64,000 bases of DNA from Castellaniella sp. MT123 (lineage in GTDB: Bacteria > Pseudomonadota > Gammaproteobacteria > Burkholderiales > Burkholderiaceae_B), in the NCBI RefSeq assembly GCF_039614765.1, contig NZ_CP154879.1, positions 248,001 through 312,000 of the forward strand. The letters are read 5' to 3'. Position numbers and translations under genes: made by a program. Below are positions 1-10,210 of the stretch, piece by piece. Numbering within the stretch: the first letter of the stretch is position 1; each line of letters starts with the position of its first letter. The notes under the pieces were generated by a model. The model made no database searches. It was not told where the DNA came from and saw only the letters and a list, made by a program, of their open reading frames with translations.

Positions 1-1063
1 CGATCTGGCCGCCATCCTGTATACATCCGGCACGACCGGGCGCAGCAAGGGCGCCATGCTCACCCACGCCAATCTGTCATCCAACGCCCTGACGCTGAAG
101 TCGTACTGGGGCTGGCGATCCGACGATGTGTTGCTGCACATGCTGCCGATCTTTCATGTGCACGGGTTGTTCGTCGCATCCCACGGCGCGCTGCTGGCGG
201 GGGCACGGATGATCTGGCTGCCGAAACTCGACGTGGACCAGGCGCTGCACTACCTGCCGCGATGCACCCTGATGATGGGGGTGCCGACCTATTACGTGCG
301 GTTGCTGGCCGATGCCCGGTTCGACCGCGAGACCTGCCGTCACATGCGGCTCTTCATTTCAGGGTCCGCGCCGTTGCTGGTCGATACCTTCCGCGAATTT
401 CAGGCGCGTAGCGGCATGACCATCCTGGAACGCTATGGCATGAGCGAAACCGGCATGATCACATCCAACCCTTATGACTCCGCGCGCGGCGAGCGCCTGC
501 CCGGAACGGTCGGGCCGGCGCTGCCGGGAATCACGGTGCGCGTCGTCGACGATGTCGATCAGCCCCTGGCGGCGGGTGAGCCCGGCCATGTCCAGGTGCG
601 TGGGCCCAACGTGTTCGCGGGCTATTGGCGCATGCCGGAAAAGACCCGCCAGGAATTCACGCTGGACGGGTGGTTTCGCACCGGTGACATCGGCGTGCTG
701 GGCGGTGCGGATGTCCCCGGCGACTACCTGAGCATCGTCGGGCGCAGCAAGGACCTGATCATCACGGGCGGCTATAACGTCTACCCCAAGGAAATCGAGA
801 TGGTCATCGACGCGATGCCCGGCGTCCAGGAGTCCGCCGTCATCGGCGTACCTCACCCAGATTTCGGCGAGGCCGTCGTTGCGGTGCTGGTGCCACGCGC
901 TGGCGAGACGGTGGACGCCGGCGCGGTGCTGGCTGGATTGAAAGTGGGTCTGGCGAACTTCAAGGTGCCCAAAAAAATTCATGTGATCGATGCGCTGCCG
1001 CGCAATGCCATGGGCAAGGTCCAGAAGAACGTGCTGCGGCAGCGGTACGCGAGCTTGCCATGA
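1..1063 (+). CDS. matB: Malonyl-CoA synthetase (MatB-like), 5' truncated by window edge
   Basis: An AMP-forming acyl-CoA synthetase that would join malonate and CoA using ATP in the cytoplasm. The reading frame is open from base 2, so the gene starts outside the window; an internal ATG at 56 is not the true start. The adenylation motif YTSGTTGRSKGA opens the visible part, followed by the family's YGMSET block, the ITGGYNVYPKEIE hinge and the C-terminal catalytic lysine region MGKVQK. The wording around LPIFHVHGLFVAS and FISGSAPLL closely follows Rhodopseudomonas MatB as I remember it, so malonate is the favoured substrate over a generic fatty acid. Genes for a TRAP transporter follow 110 bases downstream on the same strand, which fits uptake plus activation of malonate. 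A malonyl-CoA decarboxylase gene, if present, would lie upstream of the window. Confidence 0.85.
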   Translation, partial: DLAAILYTSGTTGRSKGAMLTHANLSSNALTLKSYWGWRSDDVLLHMLPIFHVHGLFVASHGALLAGARMIWLPKLDVDQALHYLPRCTLMMGVPTYYVRLLADARFDRETCRHMRLFISGSAPLLVDTFREFQARSGMTILERYGMSETGMITSNPYDSARGERLPGTVGPALPGITVRVVDDVDQPLAAGEPGHVQVRGPNVFAGYWRMPEKTRQEFTLDGWFRTGDIGVLGGADVPGDYLSIVGRSKDLIITGGYNVYPKEIEMVIDAMPGVQESAVIGVPHPDFGEAVVAVLVPRAGETVDAGAVLAGLKVGLANFKVPKKIHVIDALPRNAMGKVQKNVLRQRYASLP

Positions 1064-1173
1064 ACAGAACGGAGGCATGACACAGAAAGGAACGCAGATT
1101 TCGTCCCGCCAAGGGGCAGGCCGGATCCGGGAAGGGGCGGCAGGATTCACAACGATGATAACTAGGAGACAAC

Positions 1174-2172
1174 ATGATGAAGCGACACATTCTTTGCGCC
1201 GCACTGGGGCTGGCTCTGGCGGCTGGCACCGGTTCCGCTCTGGCGGACACCACATTGCGGGCCTCGCACCAGTTCCCCGGCGGGCAGGGAGACCCGCGGG
1301 ACGAAATGGTGCAGATCATCGCCCGCGAGGTCCAGGCTGCCAATGTCGGACTGAAGATCCAGGTTTTCCCGTCCTCCTCGCTGTACAAGCCCAACGAACA
1401 ATGGGGGGCGCTGACTCGTGGTCAGCTGGACATGGCGGCCTTTCCGCTGGACTATGCCTCGGGGCGGGTTCCGCAATTTTCCGCAACCCTCATGCCCGGT
1501 CTGGTGCGCAACTACGACCATGCCCAGCGCCTGAATCAGTCCAACTTCATGAAGGACATCAAGGCGCTGGTGGAAAAGCAGGGCGCTGTCGTGATTGCCG
1601 ATGCCTGGCTGGCGGGCGGTTTTGCGTCGAAGAAACACTGCGTCACCGGGCCCGAAACGATCAAGGGCCAAGTCATCCGGGCGGCGGGTCCGGCCTTCGA
1701 GCAGATGCTGGCGGCGGCGGGCGCGTCGATCTCGTCCATGCCGTCGTCCGAGGTCTATTCGGCCATGCAAACGGGCGTGCTCGATGCGGCCAACACGTCC
1801 AACGACAGCTTCGTGTCGTACCGGCTCTACGAACAGGCCAAGTGCCTGACCGCACCCGGGGAAAACGCCTTGTGGTTCATGTACGAACCCGTGCTGATGT
1901 CCAAGAAGGTCTTCGACCGGCTGGAGCCAAAGCAGCGTGAGGCGATCCTCGCGGCAGCGAAAAAGGCGGAAACCTACTTTACGGAAGAAGCCAGAAAGGG
2001 CGAGCAGAAGATGCGAGACATCTATACCAAGGCGGGGGTCGAGGTCGTCACGATGACCCCTGAGCAGTATCGGGCCTGGATGAGCATCGCCAAGCATTCG
2101 TCCTATCGGCAGTTCGCCGAGAAGGTCCCGGGTGGGGATGCGCTGCTGAAGAAGGCGCTGGCTGTTCAGTGA
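1174..2172 (+). CDS. dctP: TRAP transporter periplasmic solute-binding protein (DctP family)
   Basis: Periplasmic receptor of a tripartite ATP-independent transporter. It has a signal peptide of about 25 residues (charged MMKRH, hydrophobic core, cleavage after SALA) and the family's usual length (332 aa). An AGGAG ribosome site lies about ten bases before the start; a second ATG follows at once. It is followed by the small and large membrane subunits, so the set is complete. Proximity to the malonyl-CoA synthetase suggests malonate or a related C3/C4 dicarboxylate as ligand; the sequence alone does not prove the ligand. Confidence 0.88.
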   Translation: MMKRHILCAALGLALAAGTGSALADTTLRASHQFPGGQGDPRDEMVQIIAREVQAANVGLKIQVFPSSSLYKPNEQWGALTRGQLDMAAFPLDYASGRVPQFSATLMPGLVRNYDHAQRLNQSNFMKDIKALVEKQGAVVIADAWLAGGFASKKHCVTGPETIKGQVIRAAGPAFEQMLAAAGASISSMPSSEVYSAMQTGVLDAANTSNDSFVSYRLYEQAKCLTAPGENALWFMYEPVLMSKKVFDRLEPKQREAILAAAKKAETYFTEEARKGEQKMRDIYTKAGVEVVTMTPEQYRAWMSIAKHSSYRQFAEKVPGGDALLKKALAVQ

Positions 2173-2237
2173 GGGTGGGCTGGTGCCGGGCATGATCCGG
2201 CGCCGGTCTTTCTGCCGAAGCGACACCGGGAGGTCGC

Positions 2238-2726
2238 ATGAATCGAGTTTTCATCCGCGGGGTCGAGGCCCTGTCGCGGGCCTGCGGCGTCGCATCTGTG
2301 CTGCTGCTGGTCTTTGCCATGCTCGTGGTGTGTCAGATGATCCTGATGCGCTACGTGTTCCGGGCGGCCACCATCTGGCAGACCGAGGCGGTCGTGTTTG
2401 GCGCCACCGCTGCGATCTTCCTGGGCGCCCCCTACGTTCTGATGACCAAGGGTCACGTCGGCGTGGATTTCATCCAGATGCTGGTGCGTCCGCGCACGCG
2501 TCTCTGGATGGATCGGGTCGGTGCGTTGCTGGGGTTCATCTTCTGCTGCGTCATGACGGTTGCGACGGGTCTGCATCTGGCTGAAGCCCTGGAAGGCGGC
2601 TGGACGACCCCGAGCGTGGCCGCCGTGCCGCTGTGGATGCCCTTGTCGCCCGTCGTGTTCGGTTTCGGGCTGCTCAGCCTGCAGTACGGTGTCGAGATCA
2701 TCAAGCTGATGGAGAAGCCGTCATGA
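2238..2726 (+). CDS. dctQ: TRAP transporter small permease (DctQ family)
   Basis: A 162-residue inner-membrane protein with four predicted hydrophobic helices, as expected for the small TRAP permease subunit. A strong GGGAGG ribosome site precedes the ATG. Its stop overlaps the start of the large subunit (ATGA), so the two are probably translationally coupled and made in equal amounts. It forms the membrane complex with DctM and takes substrate from the DctP receptor using the sodium or proton gradient. Confidence 0.87.
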   Translation: MNRVFIRGVEALSRACGVASVLLLVFAMLVVCQMILMRYVFRAATIWQTEAVVFGATAAIFLGAPYVLMTKGHVGVDFIQMLVRPRTRLWMDRVGALLGFIFCCVMTVATGLHLAEALEGGWTTPSVAAVPLWMPLSPVVFGFGLLSLQYGVEIIKLMEKPS

Positions 2727-4039
2727 CGCCGACCCTTGCCGGAATCAGTATTGTCCTGGGCCTGTGTCTGATGCTGGCGACAGGCATGCCGATCGCTTTC
2801 GCCCTGGGCCTGGCGGCATTGGGTGGCCTGTTCCTGGACATGGGGCCCGACGTGATCTACGTGCTGGCCGAGACCATGTTCGCGGGCATCGCCAATCTGG
2901 GTTACGTGGCGATCCCCATGTTCGTCCTGATGGGGGCGATCGTGGCCGGCACGCCCGCAGGGGGTGACTTGTACAAGGCCCTGGACCGCTGGTTGTACAA
3001 AGTGCCGGGCGGTCTGATCCTGTCCAATATCGGTGCGTGCGCGATCTTTTCCGGCATGACCGGATCGAGCCCCGCCACCTGCGCCGCCATTGGCAAGATG
3101 GGCATTCCCGAGATGCTGGGACGAGGCTATCCGGCATCGGTCGCCACGGGTTCCATTGCGGCGGGGGGCACGCTCGGGATCCTGATCCCGCCCTCGGTCA
3201 CCATGATCGTGTACGGCATCTCGACCCAGACCTCGATCGGCCGCCTGTTCCTGGCCGGGGTGGTGCCCGGTGTGCTGCTGACGGTCATGTTCATGGCCTG
3301 GGCATTATTCGATGCGCGGCGCAAGGGCTTCCGGTTTGGCCTGAGTACTTTGCAGTATTCCTGGCGCGACAAACTCGAGGCACTCCCGCGTGTCCTGCCG
3401 CTTTTGCTGATCATCCTGGGCATGCTGTTCGTGTTGTATGGCGGGGTGGCGACGCCCTCGGAGGCCGCCGGCGCGGGAGCACTCCTGACGCTGGTTGTGG
3501 TGGCCGTGGTGTATCGCCTGTTCCGGATCCGGACCTATACGGGCGTATTCGGTTCGGCCATGCGCGAAAGCGTCATGATCATGATGATCATGGCCTCGGC
3601 GGAACTGTTCGCCTTTGCGCTGTCGTCTCTGTTCATCACACAGTCGCTGGCGGCCGCGATCGCCGCGCTGGAGATCAACCGCTGGTTGCTGATGGGGCTG
3701 ATCAACGTGTTCCTGCTGGTGGCCGGCATGTTCCTGCCGCCAGTGGCGATCATCGTCATGGCCGCGCCCCTGCTGCTGCCCATCATCACGCAGGCGGGCT
3801 TCGACCCCTATTGGTTCGCGGTGGTCCTGACCGTGAATATGGAGATCGGCCTGATCACACCGCCCGTGGGGCTCAACCTGTTCGTCCTGAACGCCATCGC
3901 GCCCGATGTCCCGACCAAGGACATTCTGATGGGGGCGTTGCCGTATGTGCTGGTGATGATGGTGGCGATCGTGCTGCTGTGCATCTTCCCGCAGGTCGTG
4001 ACCTGGCTGCCCGACCTGATCATGGGTGCGCCCATCTGA
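2723..4039 (+). CDS. dctM: TRAP transporter large permease (DctM family)
   Basis: A 438-residue polytopic membrane protein that forms the translocation channel. The family's hallmarks GIANLGYVAIPMFVLMG, the GSSPATCAAIG segment and the late NMEIGLITPPVGLNLFVLNAIA segment are visible. I chose the ATG that overlaps the DctQ stop, because it gives the family's N-terminus (MTPTLAGISIVLG); an in-frame extension to 2633 would lie inside dctQ. It is the last gene of the malonate-type module. The downstream gene is on the other strand, and I see no strong terminator in the 65-base gap. Confidence 0.88.
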   Translation: MTPTLAGISIVLGLCLMLATGMPIAFALGLAALGGLFLDMGPDVIYVLAETMFAGIANLGYVAIPMFVLMGAIVAGTPAGGDLYKALDRWLYKVPGGLILSNIGACAIFSGMTGSSPATCAAIGKMGIPEMLGRGYPASVATGSIAAGGTLGILIPPSVTMIVYGISTQTSIGRLFLAGVVPGVLLTVMFMAWALFDARRKGFRFGLSTLQYSWRDKLEALPRVLPLLLIILGMLFVLYGGVATPSEAAGAGALLTLVVVAVVYRLFRIRTYTGVFGSAMRESVMIMMIMASAELFAFALSSLFITQSLAAAIAALEINRWLLMGLINVFLLVAGMFLPPVAIIVMAAPLLLPIITQAGFDPYWFAVVLTVNMEIGLITPPVGLNLFVLNAIAPDVPTKDILMGALPYVLVMMVAIVLLCIFPQVVTWLPDLIMGAPI

Positions 4040-4104
4040 CGCAGGCCGTCGCATCCATCGTGGCAGGGGTTCAGCCATGCGACGGTTGGCTTGTCGCTGC
4101 TGGA

Positions 4105-6336
4105 TCAGGCGGATGCCGCCTGAGGTTTGCGGTGATTCGCCGGGGTGGCGCCCGGTTCCAGCGCACGCATGTTCTCGTCGATGCGCTGGGCGGCCTTGAT
4201 CATCTGGCGTAGCGGGTAGGCCATCGCGGCATGGTCGCCATCCGTTTCGATGACATTGGGCGGCGCACCCGTGCGCCCGGCCAGGAAATCGGTCGTGGCG
4301 GCCAGCGCCTGGCGGATACCGGCGGGTTCCTGGTCCAGGCGCGCCAGTTGCGGGATGACGGCGGCGATCTGCGAGGCCAGCGCGTGATGCTGGATCATCA
4401 GGCGGTTCAGTTCGGGGACATGGCGCTGTCGGCGCACAGGCTCATCCATCATTCGGTAGAAGGCCGAGGCGAAGTTGCTGAAGGCGATGTGCACGTTGTT
4501 GCGGCTCAGCTTCCACTGCGTTTCGGCTTCGTTCCGGTCGGAACTGTCGGGGTAGCCTGCCTGGCGCGCCTTCCGGGATGCCTGCACGTAGGCAAGGCCT
4601 TTTTGCAGGAATGCTTGGTTCGCGGTGCGCAAGGTGCGGGCCAGCGTGTCGATGGCGGTGCGTTCCCAGGATGGCAGGATGTAGCTGCAGCTCAGGGCCA
4701 GGACGCTGCCGATGACGGTATCGACCAGCCGTTCGCCCACCACGGTGTTCGATCCGGGCACCAGGAAGTGGAAGATCAGCAGCACGAACAGGGTGTTGAA
4801 CACAGCGGACAGGATGAAGTTCACCTGGACCAGGCTGTAGCCCAGGATGCTGCTGGCCACCAGGATCAGCAGGTACAGCGTCGGGTTCAGGTCTAGGAAG
4901 AACAACACCACCGCCAGTCCGCAGCCGATCAGGGTGCCCATCAGTCGCCAGCCGTTGCGCTGGCGGGTCAGGGCGAAGCCGGGTTTCATGATGATGAGGA
5001 CCGTCAGGATGATCCAGTAGCTGTGGCCGGCCATCCCCGGGTCCAGCGTGCGCACCATCGGGGTGTAGGCCATCAGGGTGCCCACCACCATCGACAGCAG
5101 GGCGGCGACCGCGACCCGCAGTCCGTAGCGGAAATGTGCCGATTGCATGTGCAGGTTGTCGGTCAGCAGACCCAGACGCCATTTCTGGCGTGTGAGGAAC
5201 CGGTTCAGCGACCGGTTGGCCTTGGACAGGTCCGAGTCCTGGGGCAGGGGATTGACCGAATGGTCCGCCATGCGGTCCACCTGGCGGGTCATGTTGCGCA
5301 GGCGGCGCAGGACCTGGACCAGCAGGGCGTACAGTTCCGGGTCGGACTGGAGCATGCCCTGTTCGCGCAGCTGCTGCAGTTCGAATTCTATTGCCCTCAG
5401 CTCGGCCTTGACACTGTTGCGCACCCGCGCGTGGCGATTGCGCGCCACGTTCAGGGCCAGGCCCGAGACGTTGGCCGCCAGCTTGCGCATGGCATCGCGC
5501 ACGAACAGCAGGATGTCGCTGTCGGGCAGCGCCTGGCGCAGGGTTGTGTAGTCGGTGTGCGTGGCGACCATGCTGTCGAGCAGGCTCACCATGTCGACAA
5601 ACAGGTTCAGCAGGCCTTGGCGCAGGCGGTCTCCCCGCGATGTGGCGCCGCGCGGCAGTTCGCGCAGGACCATGTCGCGCGCGGCCTGATGCGCATCGGT
5701 CATGGCCGCCTGGCTGCGGATCAGTTGCCGATAGCTTTTTTCCAGATCCACATGGATGTCGTAGAACTGCGACCGTGTGGCGACGTAGTCCGCGGTGGCG
5801 AACAGGGCGACGGACAGGACCTGTTGTTCCTCGCGGTGCCACAGCAGGCGATGCGCGATGGCGCTGTAGATCAGGTAGAACGCGCCGCCCAGAAAGGACG
5901 TCAGCGTGTGCTGCAGCACGTCGGCCTGGGTCAGGGGCGTGCGCAGGGTCAGCGTCATGATCAGCAGGCACGCGAAGCCCAGCAGACCGCCGTGTTTGCC
6001 GTAGACCGTCAGCATCGAAAAGCCGAAGCACAGCGTCGGGACCACCAGCCAGATGGCCAGGGTGTTGCTGGCGGCCAATCCGGTCACGGCCGTGGTCAGC
6101 GAACCCAGACACAGGGCGGCGAACATGCCGTTGATGCCATAGCGCCGCGGGCCGCCAGGTTGGTCCAGGAGCGCCACGCAGGCGGCGCCCACAGCGGCGA
6201 CGAATCCGGCGGCGACCCAGCCGAACAGGCCCGTGAGGACCAGCGCCGGCAGCAGCACCCCTGTGGCCTGCCGCAAGCCGCCGAAGAAGTAGTGGCTATA
6301 GAAGAATCTCTGCAGCTGGGGCGTAGGCGAGGTCAT
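4105..6336 (-). CDS. FUSC-family inner-membrane protein (YccS/YhfK type)
   Basis: A 743-residue protein with two hydrophobic blocks (about residues 15-150 and 400-540) separated by a long soluble, coiled-coil-rich region, and a cytoplasmic tail. This is the architecture of the YccS/YhfK group of FUSC proteins, which resemble aromatic-acid efflux (AaeB) and fusaric acid resistance pumps. I chose the ATG at 6336 because the family begins near the first membrane block; an 84-residue upstream extension has no membrane or signal features. It is a single gene, converging with the TRAP operon and divergent from ilvI. Substrate is unknown. Confidence 0.82.
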   Translation of the reverse strand: MTSPTPQLQRFFYSHYFFGGLRQATGVLLPALVLTGLFGWVAAGFVAAVGAACVALLDQPGGPRRYGINGMFAALCLGSLTTAVTGLAASNTLAIWLVVPTLCFGFSMLTVYGKHGGLLGFACLLIMTLTLRTPLTQADVLQHTLTSFLGGAFYLIYSAIAHRLLWHREEQQVLSVALFATADYVATRSQFYDIHVDLEKSYRQLIRSQAAMTDAHQAARDMVLRELPRGATSRGDRLRQGLLNLFVDMVSLLDSMVATHTDYTTLRQALPDSDILLFVRDAMRKLAANVSGLALNVARNRHARVRNSVKAELRAIEFELQQLREQGMLQSDPELYALLVQVLRRLRNMTRQVDRMADHSVNPLPQDSDLSKANRSLNRFLTRQKWRLGLLTDNLHMQSAHFRYGLRVAVAALLSMVVGTLMAYTPMVRTLDPGMAGHSYWIILTVLIIMKPGFALTRQRNGWRLMGTLIGCGLAVVLFFLDLNPTLYLLILVASSILGYSLVQVNFILSAVFNTLFVLLIFHFLVPGSNTVVGERLVDTVIGSVLALSCSYILPSWERTAIDTLARTLRTANQAFLQKGLAYVQASRKARQAGYPDSSDRNEAETQWKLSRNNVHIAFSNFASAFYRMMDEPVRRQRHVPELNRLMIQHHALASQIAAVIPQLARLDQEPAGIRQALAATTDFLAGRTGAPPNVIETDGDHAAMAYPLRQMIKAAQRIDENMRALEPGATPANHRKPQAASA

Positions 6337-6479
6337 GCAGCCGGGATCCGGAAGGCCATGTTGGACAACAATGGGGGAAGTATAGGAAATCCCGGGGTGC
6401 ACGTGTGGGCGAACCAGGGTTTTCCTGGCGAAGGGATCTAGCGGCCGATCCTCCTGGCCAGTCGTCGCGCGCTCATCGC

Positions 6480-6508
6480 TTGCAGCCCATGTTGCAACGC
6501 GGTAAATT
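6480..6508 (+). promoter_or_regulatory. Candidate sigma70 promoter for ilvI leader
   Basis: TTGCAG (6480-6485) and TAAATT (6503-6508) are separated by 17 bases. Match to the -35 and -10 consensus is only fair, but the position fits a transcript starting near 6515 that then runs into the hairpin at 6553. The rest of the 481-base gap between the FUSC gene and ilvI holds no convincing reading frame. Confidence 0.4.
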
Positions 6509-6552
6509 AGCCGCTTGGTCATCCCGCATCGGGGTTGGCTGATGTGGCGAAC

Positions 6553-6578
6553 ACCCGGGTCACACGCCCGGGTTTTTT
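6553..6578 (+). terminator. Intrinsic terminator / possible attenuator in the ilvI 5' leader
   Basis: ACCCGGGT pairs with GCCCGGGT around a five-base loop and is followed by six T residues, a textbook intrinsic terminator. It sits about 240 bases before ilvI and just after the candidate promoter, so it may stop transcription early. An upstream CGGG (6530-6533) could pair with the first strand of the stem and prevent it forming, as in attenuation. I found no leader peptide rich in Ile, Val or Leu codons, so amino-acid-linked attenuation is not demonstrated. Confidence 0.6.
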
Positions 6579-6817
6579 CGTCTTCCATTATTTATGCTCC
6601 AGGATGCGCCACAAGCGTGGTCCGGGGCGTCCGTTTCCACCACGTTGCGCCTGACGGCGCGAGTGTCCTGTACCAAGGGGTGCGGGCTGGTTCCACGAGG
6701 TGTCCGGGCACAGCGATTCCGTGAATCGCCTAGCGTCGGATCATGTCGCGGATCACCGGTGCCGGCCCGGGCCGGATGGCCGCTTGGCGCATGGCACAGG
6801 TTAGAAAGGAATCCATC

Positions 6818-8539
6818 ATGGAACTCAATGGCGCCGACATCGTCGTGCGTTGTCTGATCGAGGAAGGCGTAGACCATGTGTTTGGCTACCCCGGCGGCGC
6901 GGTCCTCTACATCTACGACGCGATCTACAACCAAGACAAATTCCAGCACGTCCTCGTGCGACACGAGCAGGCTGCGGTTCACGCAGCCGATGCCTATTCC
7001 CGATCCTCCGATAAAGTCGGCGTCTGCCTGGTCACCAGCGGCCCGGGCGTGACCAATGCCGTGACCGGCATCGCGACGGCCTATATGGACTCGATCCCGA
7101 TGGTCATCATCAGCGGTCAGGTGCCTACGAACGCCATCGGCCAGGATGCCTTCCAGGAATGCGACACCGTCGGCATCACGCGGCCCTGCGTCAAGCACAA
7201 TTTCCTGGTGCGCGACGTCAAGGACCTGGCCGAAACCCTGCGCCGGGCCTTCTACATCGCGCGCTCCGGCCGTCCCGGGCCGGTGCTGGTCGACATCCCG
7301 AAGGACGTCTCCGTCGCGATCTGCAAATACACGCCCAAGCGCGGGCCGACCCAGCTGCGTTCCTACGCGCCGGTCACCAAGGGGCACCAGGGCCAGATCA
7401 AGAAGGCCGTGCAGATGCTGCTGGCCGCCGAACGGCCCATGATCTACGCCGGGGGCGGGGTCGTACTCTCGAATGCGTCAGATGAACTGCGCAAGCTGGT
7501 CCGCATGACCGGGGCGCCGTGCACCACGACGCTCATGGGCCTGGGGGCGTTCCCCGGCACCGACCTGCAATTCGTGGGCATGCCCGGTATGCATGGCACC
7601 TACGAAGCCAATATGGCCATGCAGAATTGCGACGTTCTGCTGGCCGTCGGCGCGCGTTTCGACGATCGCGTCATCGGCAATCCGAAGCATTTTGCCCAGG
7701 TGCCGCGCAAGATCATCCATGTGGACATCGATCCGTCCTCGATCTCCAAGCGGGTGCGGGTGGATGTGCCCATCGTGGGCGATGTCCGCGAAGTACTCCA
7801 GGATCTGATCGGTCTGTATGCGCAGTCGCTGGCCGAACAGGGCAGCGCCGAACATCAGCTGGATGCCTGGTGGAAGCAGATCGACACCTGGCGGGGCCGC
7901 AAATGCCTGGACTATGAACACTCGGACACGGTGATCAAGCCGCAGTTCGTGGTGCAGAAACTCTGGGAAGTCACCCGCGGCCAGGCGTTCGTGACGTCCG
8001 ACGTGGGGCAGCACCAGATGTGGGCCGCCCAGTATTACCCCTTCCCGGAGCCTCGCCGCTGGATCAATTCCGGGGGGCTGGGCACCATGGGTGTCGGCCT
8101 GCCGTTCGCCATGGGGGTGCAGATGGCCAATCCGGATCGGGACGTCGCCGTGATTACCGGCGAAGGTTCCATCCAGATGAACATCCAGGAACTGTCCACC
8201 TGCAGCCAGTATCGCCTGACACCCAAGATCCTGTGCCTGAACAACCGGTACCTGGGCATGGTGCGCCAGTGGCAGCAGATCGAATACGGTTCGCGGTATT
8301 CCGAATCCTACGTGGATGCCCTGCCGGACTTCGTGAAACTCGTCGAGAGCTACGGCCATGTCGGCATGCGCATCGAAAAACCGGCCGACGTCGAGCCCGC
8401 GCTGCGCGAGGCGTTCACGAAATACAAGGACCGTCTCGTGTTCATGGACTTCATCACGGATCAGACCGAGAACGTCTGGCCCATGGTCAAAGCCGGTCGC
8501 GGCCTGACCGAAATGCTGCTGGGTTCCGAGGATCTGTGA
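6818..8539 (+). CDS. ilvI: Acetolactate synthase large subunit
   Basis: ThDP-dependent enzyme that condenses two pyruvates (or pyruvate and 2-oxobutyrate), the first common step of valine, leucine and isoleucine synthesis. The 573-residue length equals that of E. coli IlvI. The catalytic glutamate region (VRHEQAAVHAADAY) and the ThDP-binding segment GEGSIQMNIQEL ending in NN are present; here the motif reads GEGS rather than GDGS, which I believe is common in betaproteobacterial IlvI. The ATG at 6818 follows an AGAAAGGA ribosome site and gives the usual N-terminus MELNGADIVV; the frame stays open upstream to 6743 but without a better start. It is followed by ilvH after ten bases. Confidence 0.96.
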   Translation: MELNGADIVVRCLIEEGVDHVFGYPGGAVLYIYDAIYNQDKFQHVLVRHEQAAVHAADAYSRSSDKVGVCLVTSGPGVTNAVTGIATAYMDSIPMVIISGQVPTNAIGQDAFQECDTVGITRPCVKHNFLVRDVKDLAETLRRAFYIARSGRPGPVLVDIPKDVSVAICKYTPKRGPTQLRSYAPVTKGHQGQIKKAVQMLLAAERPMIYAGGGVVLSNASDELRKLVRMTGAPCTTTLMGLGAFPGTDLQFVGMPGMHGTYEANMAMQNCDVLLAVGARFDDRVIGNPKHFAQVPRKIIHVDIDPSSISKRVRVDVPIVGDVREVLQDLIGLYAQSLAEQGSAEHQLDAWWKQIDTWRGRKCLDYEHSDTVIKPQFVVQKLWEVTRGQAFVTSDVGQHQMWAAQYYPFPEPRRWINSGGLGTMGVGLPFAMGVQMANPDRDVAVITGEGSIQMNIQELSTCSQYRLTPKILCLNNRYLGMVRQWQQIEYGSRYSESYVDALPDFVKLVESYGHVGMRIEKPADVEPALREAFTKYKDRLVFMDFITDQTENVWPMVKAGRGLTEMLLGSEDL

Positions 8540-8549
8540 GGGGATAACC

Positions 8550-9041
8550 ATGAAACACGTCATTTCCGTTTTGCTGGAAAACGAACCGGGTGCCCTGTCG
8601 CGGGTCGTGGGGCTGTTTTCCGCTCGCGGCTACAACATCGAAACTCTGACCGTGGCGCCCACCGAAGACGTCACGCTGTCGCGCATGACCATCGTCACGG
8701 TGGGGTCCGATGAAATCATCGAACAGATCACCAAGCACCTGAACCGGCTGGTGGATGTCGTCAAGGTTGTGGACCTGTCCGAAGGCCCGCACGTCGAACG
8801 CGAGCTCATGCTCATCAAGGTGCGCGCGGTGGGCAAGGAACGCGATGAAATGAAGCGCATGGCGGAGATCTTCCGGGGGCGGATCATCGATGTCACCGAC
8901 AAGACCTACACCATCGAACTCACCGGCGTGCAGGATAAAATCGCCGCCTTCATCGGCGCGCTGGACCGCAGCGCCATCCTGGAGACCGTCCGCACGGGGG
9001 TCTCCGGCGTGGGCCGCGGCGAACGCGTTCTCAAACTATAG
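8550..9041 (+). CDS. ilvH: Acetolactate synthase small (regulatory) subunit
   Basis: The 163-residue regulatory partner of IlvI. An N-terminal ACT domain (MKHVISVLLENEPGALSRVVGLFS, about residues 2-80) would bind valine for feedback inhibition, and the C-terminal domain activates the large subunit. A GAGGGG ribosome site overlaps the end of ilvI, ten bases upstream. Length and sequence are typical of IlvH. Confidence 0.96.
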   Translation: MKHVISVLLENEPGALSRVVGLFSARGYNIETLTVAPTEDVTLSRMTIVTVGSDEIIEQITKHLNRLVDVVKVVDLSEGPHVERELMLIKVRAVGKERDEMKRMAEIFRGRIIDVTDKTYTIELTGVQDKIAAFIGALDRSAILETVRTGVSGVGRGERVLKL

Positions 9042-9061
9042 AAGTGCCCAGAATCAAATAA

Positions 9062-10096
<1,035 letters not shown>

Positions 10097-10116
10097 GCGT
10101 CGCCCACCACGCATGG

Positions 10117-10156
10117 GGGCCGGGCTTCCGGAAGGAAGGCCGGCCCTTCATTCTTT
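10117..10156 (+). terminator. Intrinsic terminator after ilvC
   Basis: A 13-base stem (GGGCCGG.. pairing with ..CCGGCCC, one mismatch) with a GGAA loop is followed by a T-rich tail. It ends the ilvIHC operon 20 bases after the ilvC stop. Confidence 0.85.
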
Positions 10157-10210
10157 GGGCGCCGGTTGGTTCGATTCCACACCCTGAATTGGGTTATTCT
10201 TGCGCCTACC

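Noticed and set aside
5023-6441. 472-codon frame opposite the FUSC gene
   Set aside because: Gln/Arg/His-rich shadow translation with no domain; the minus-strand protein has clear membrane architecture.
6581-6817. Ile/Val/Leu-rich leader peptide for ilvI
   Set aside because: No short frame with a ribosome site and repeated branched-chain codons was found.
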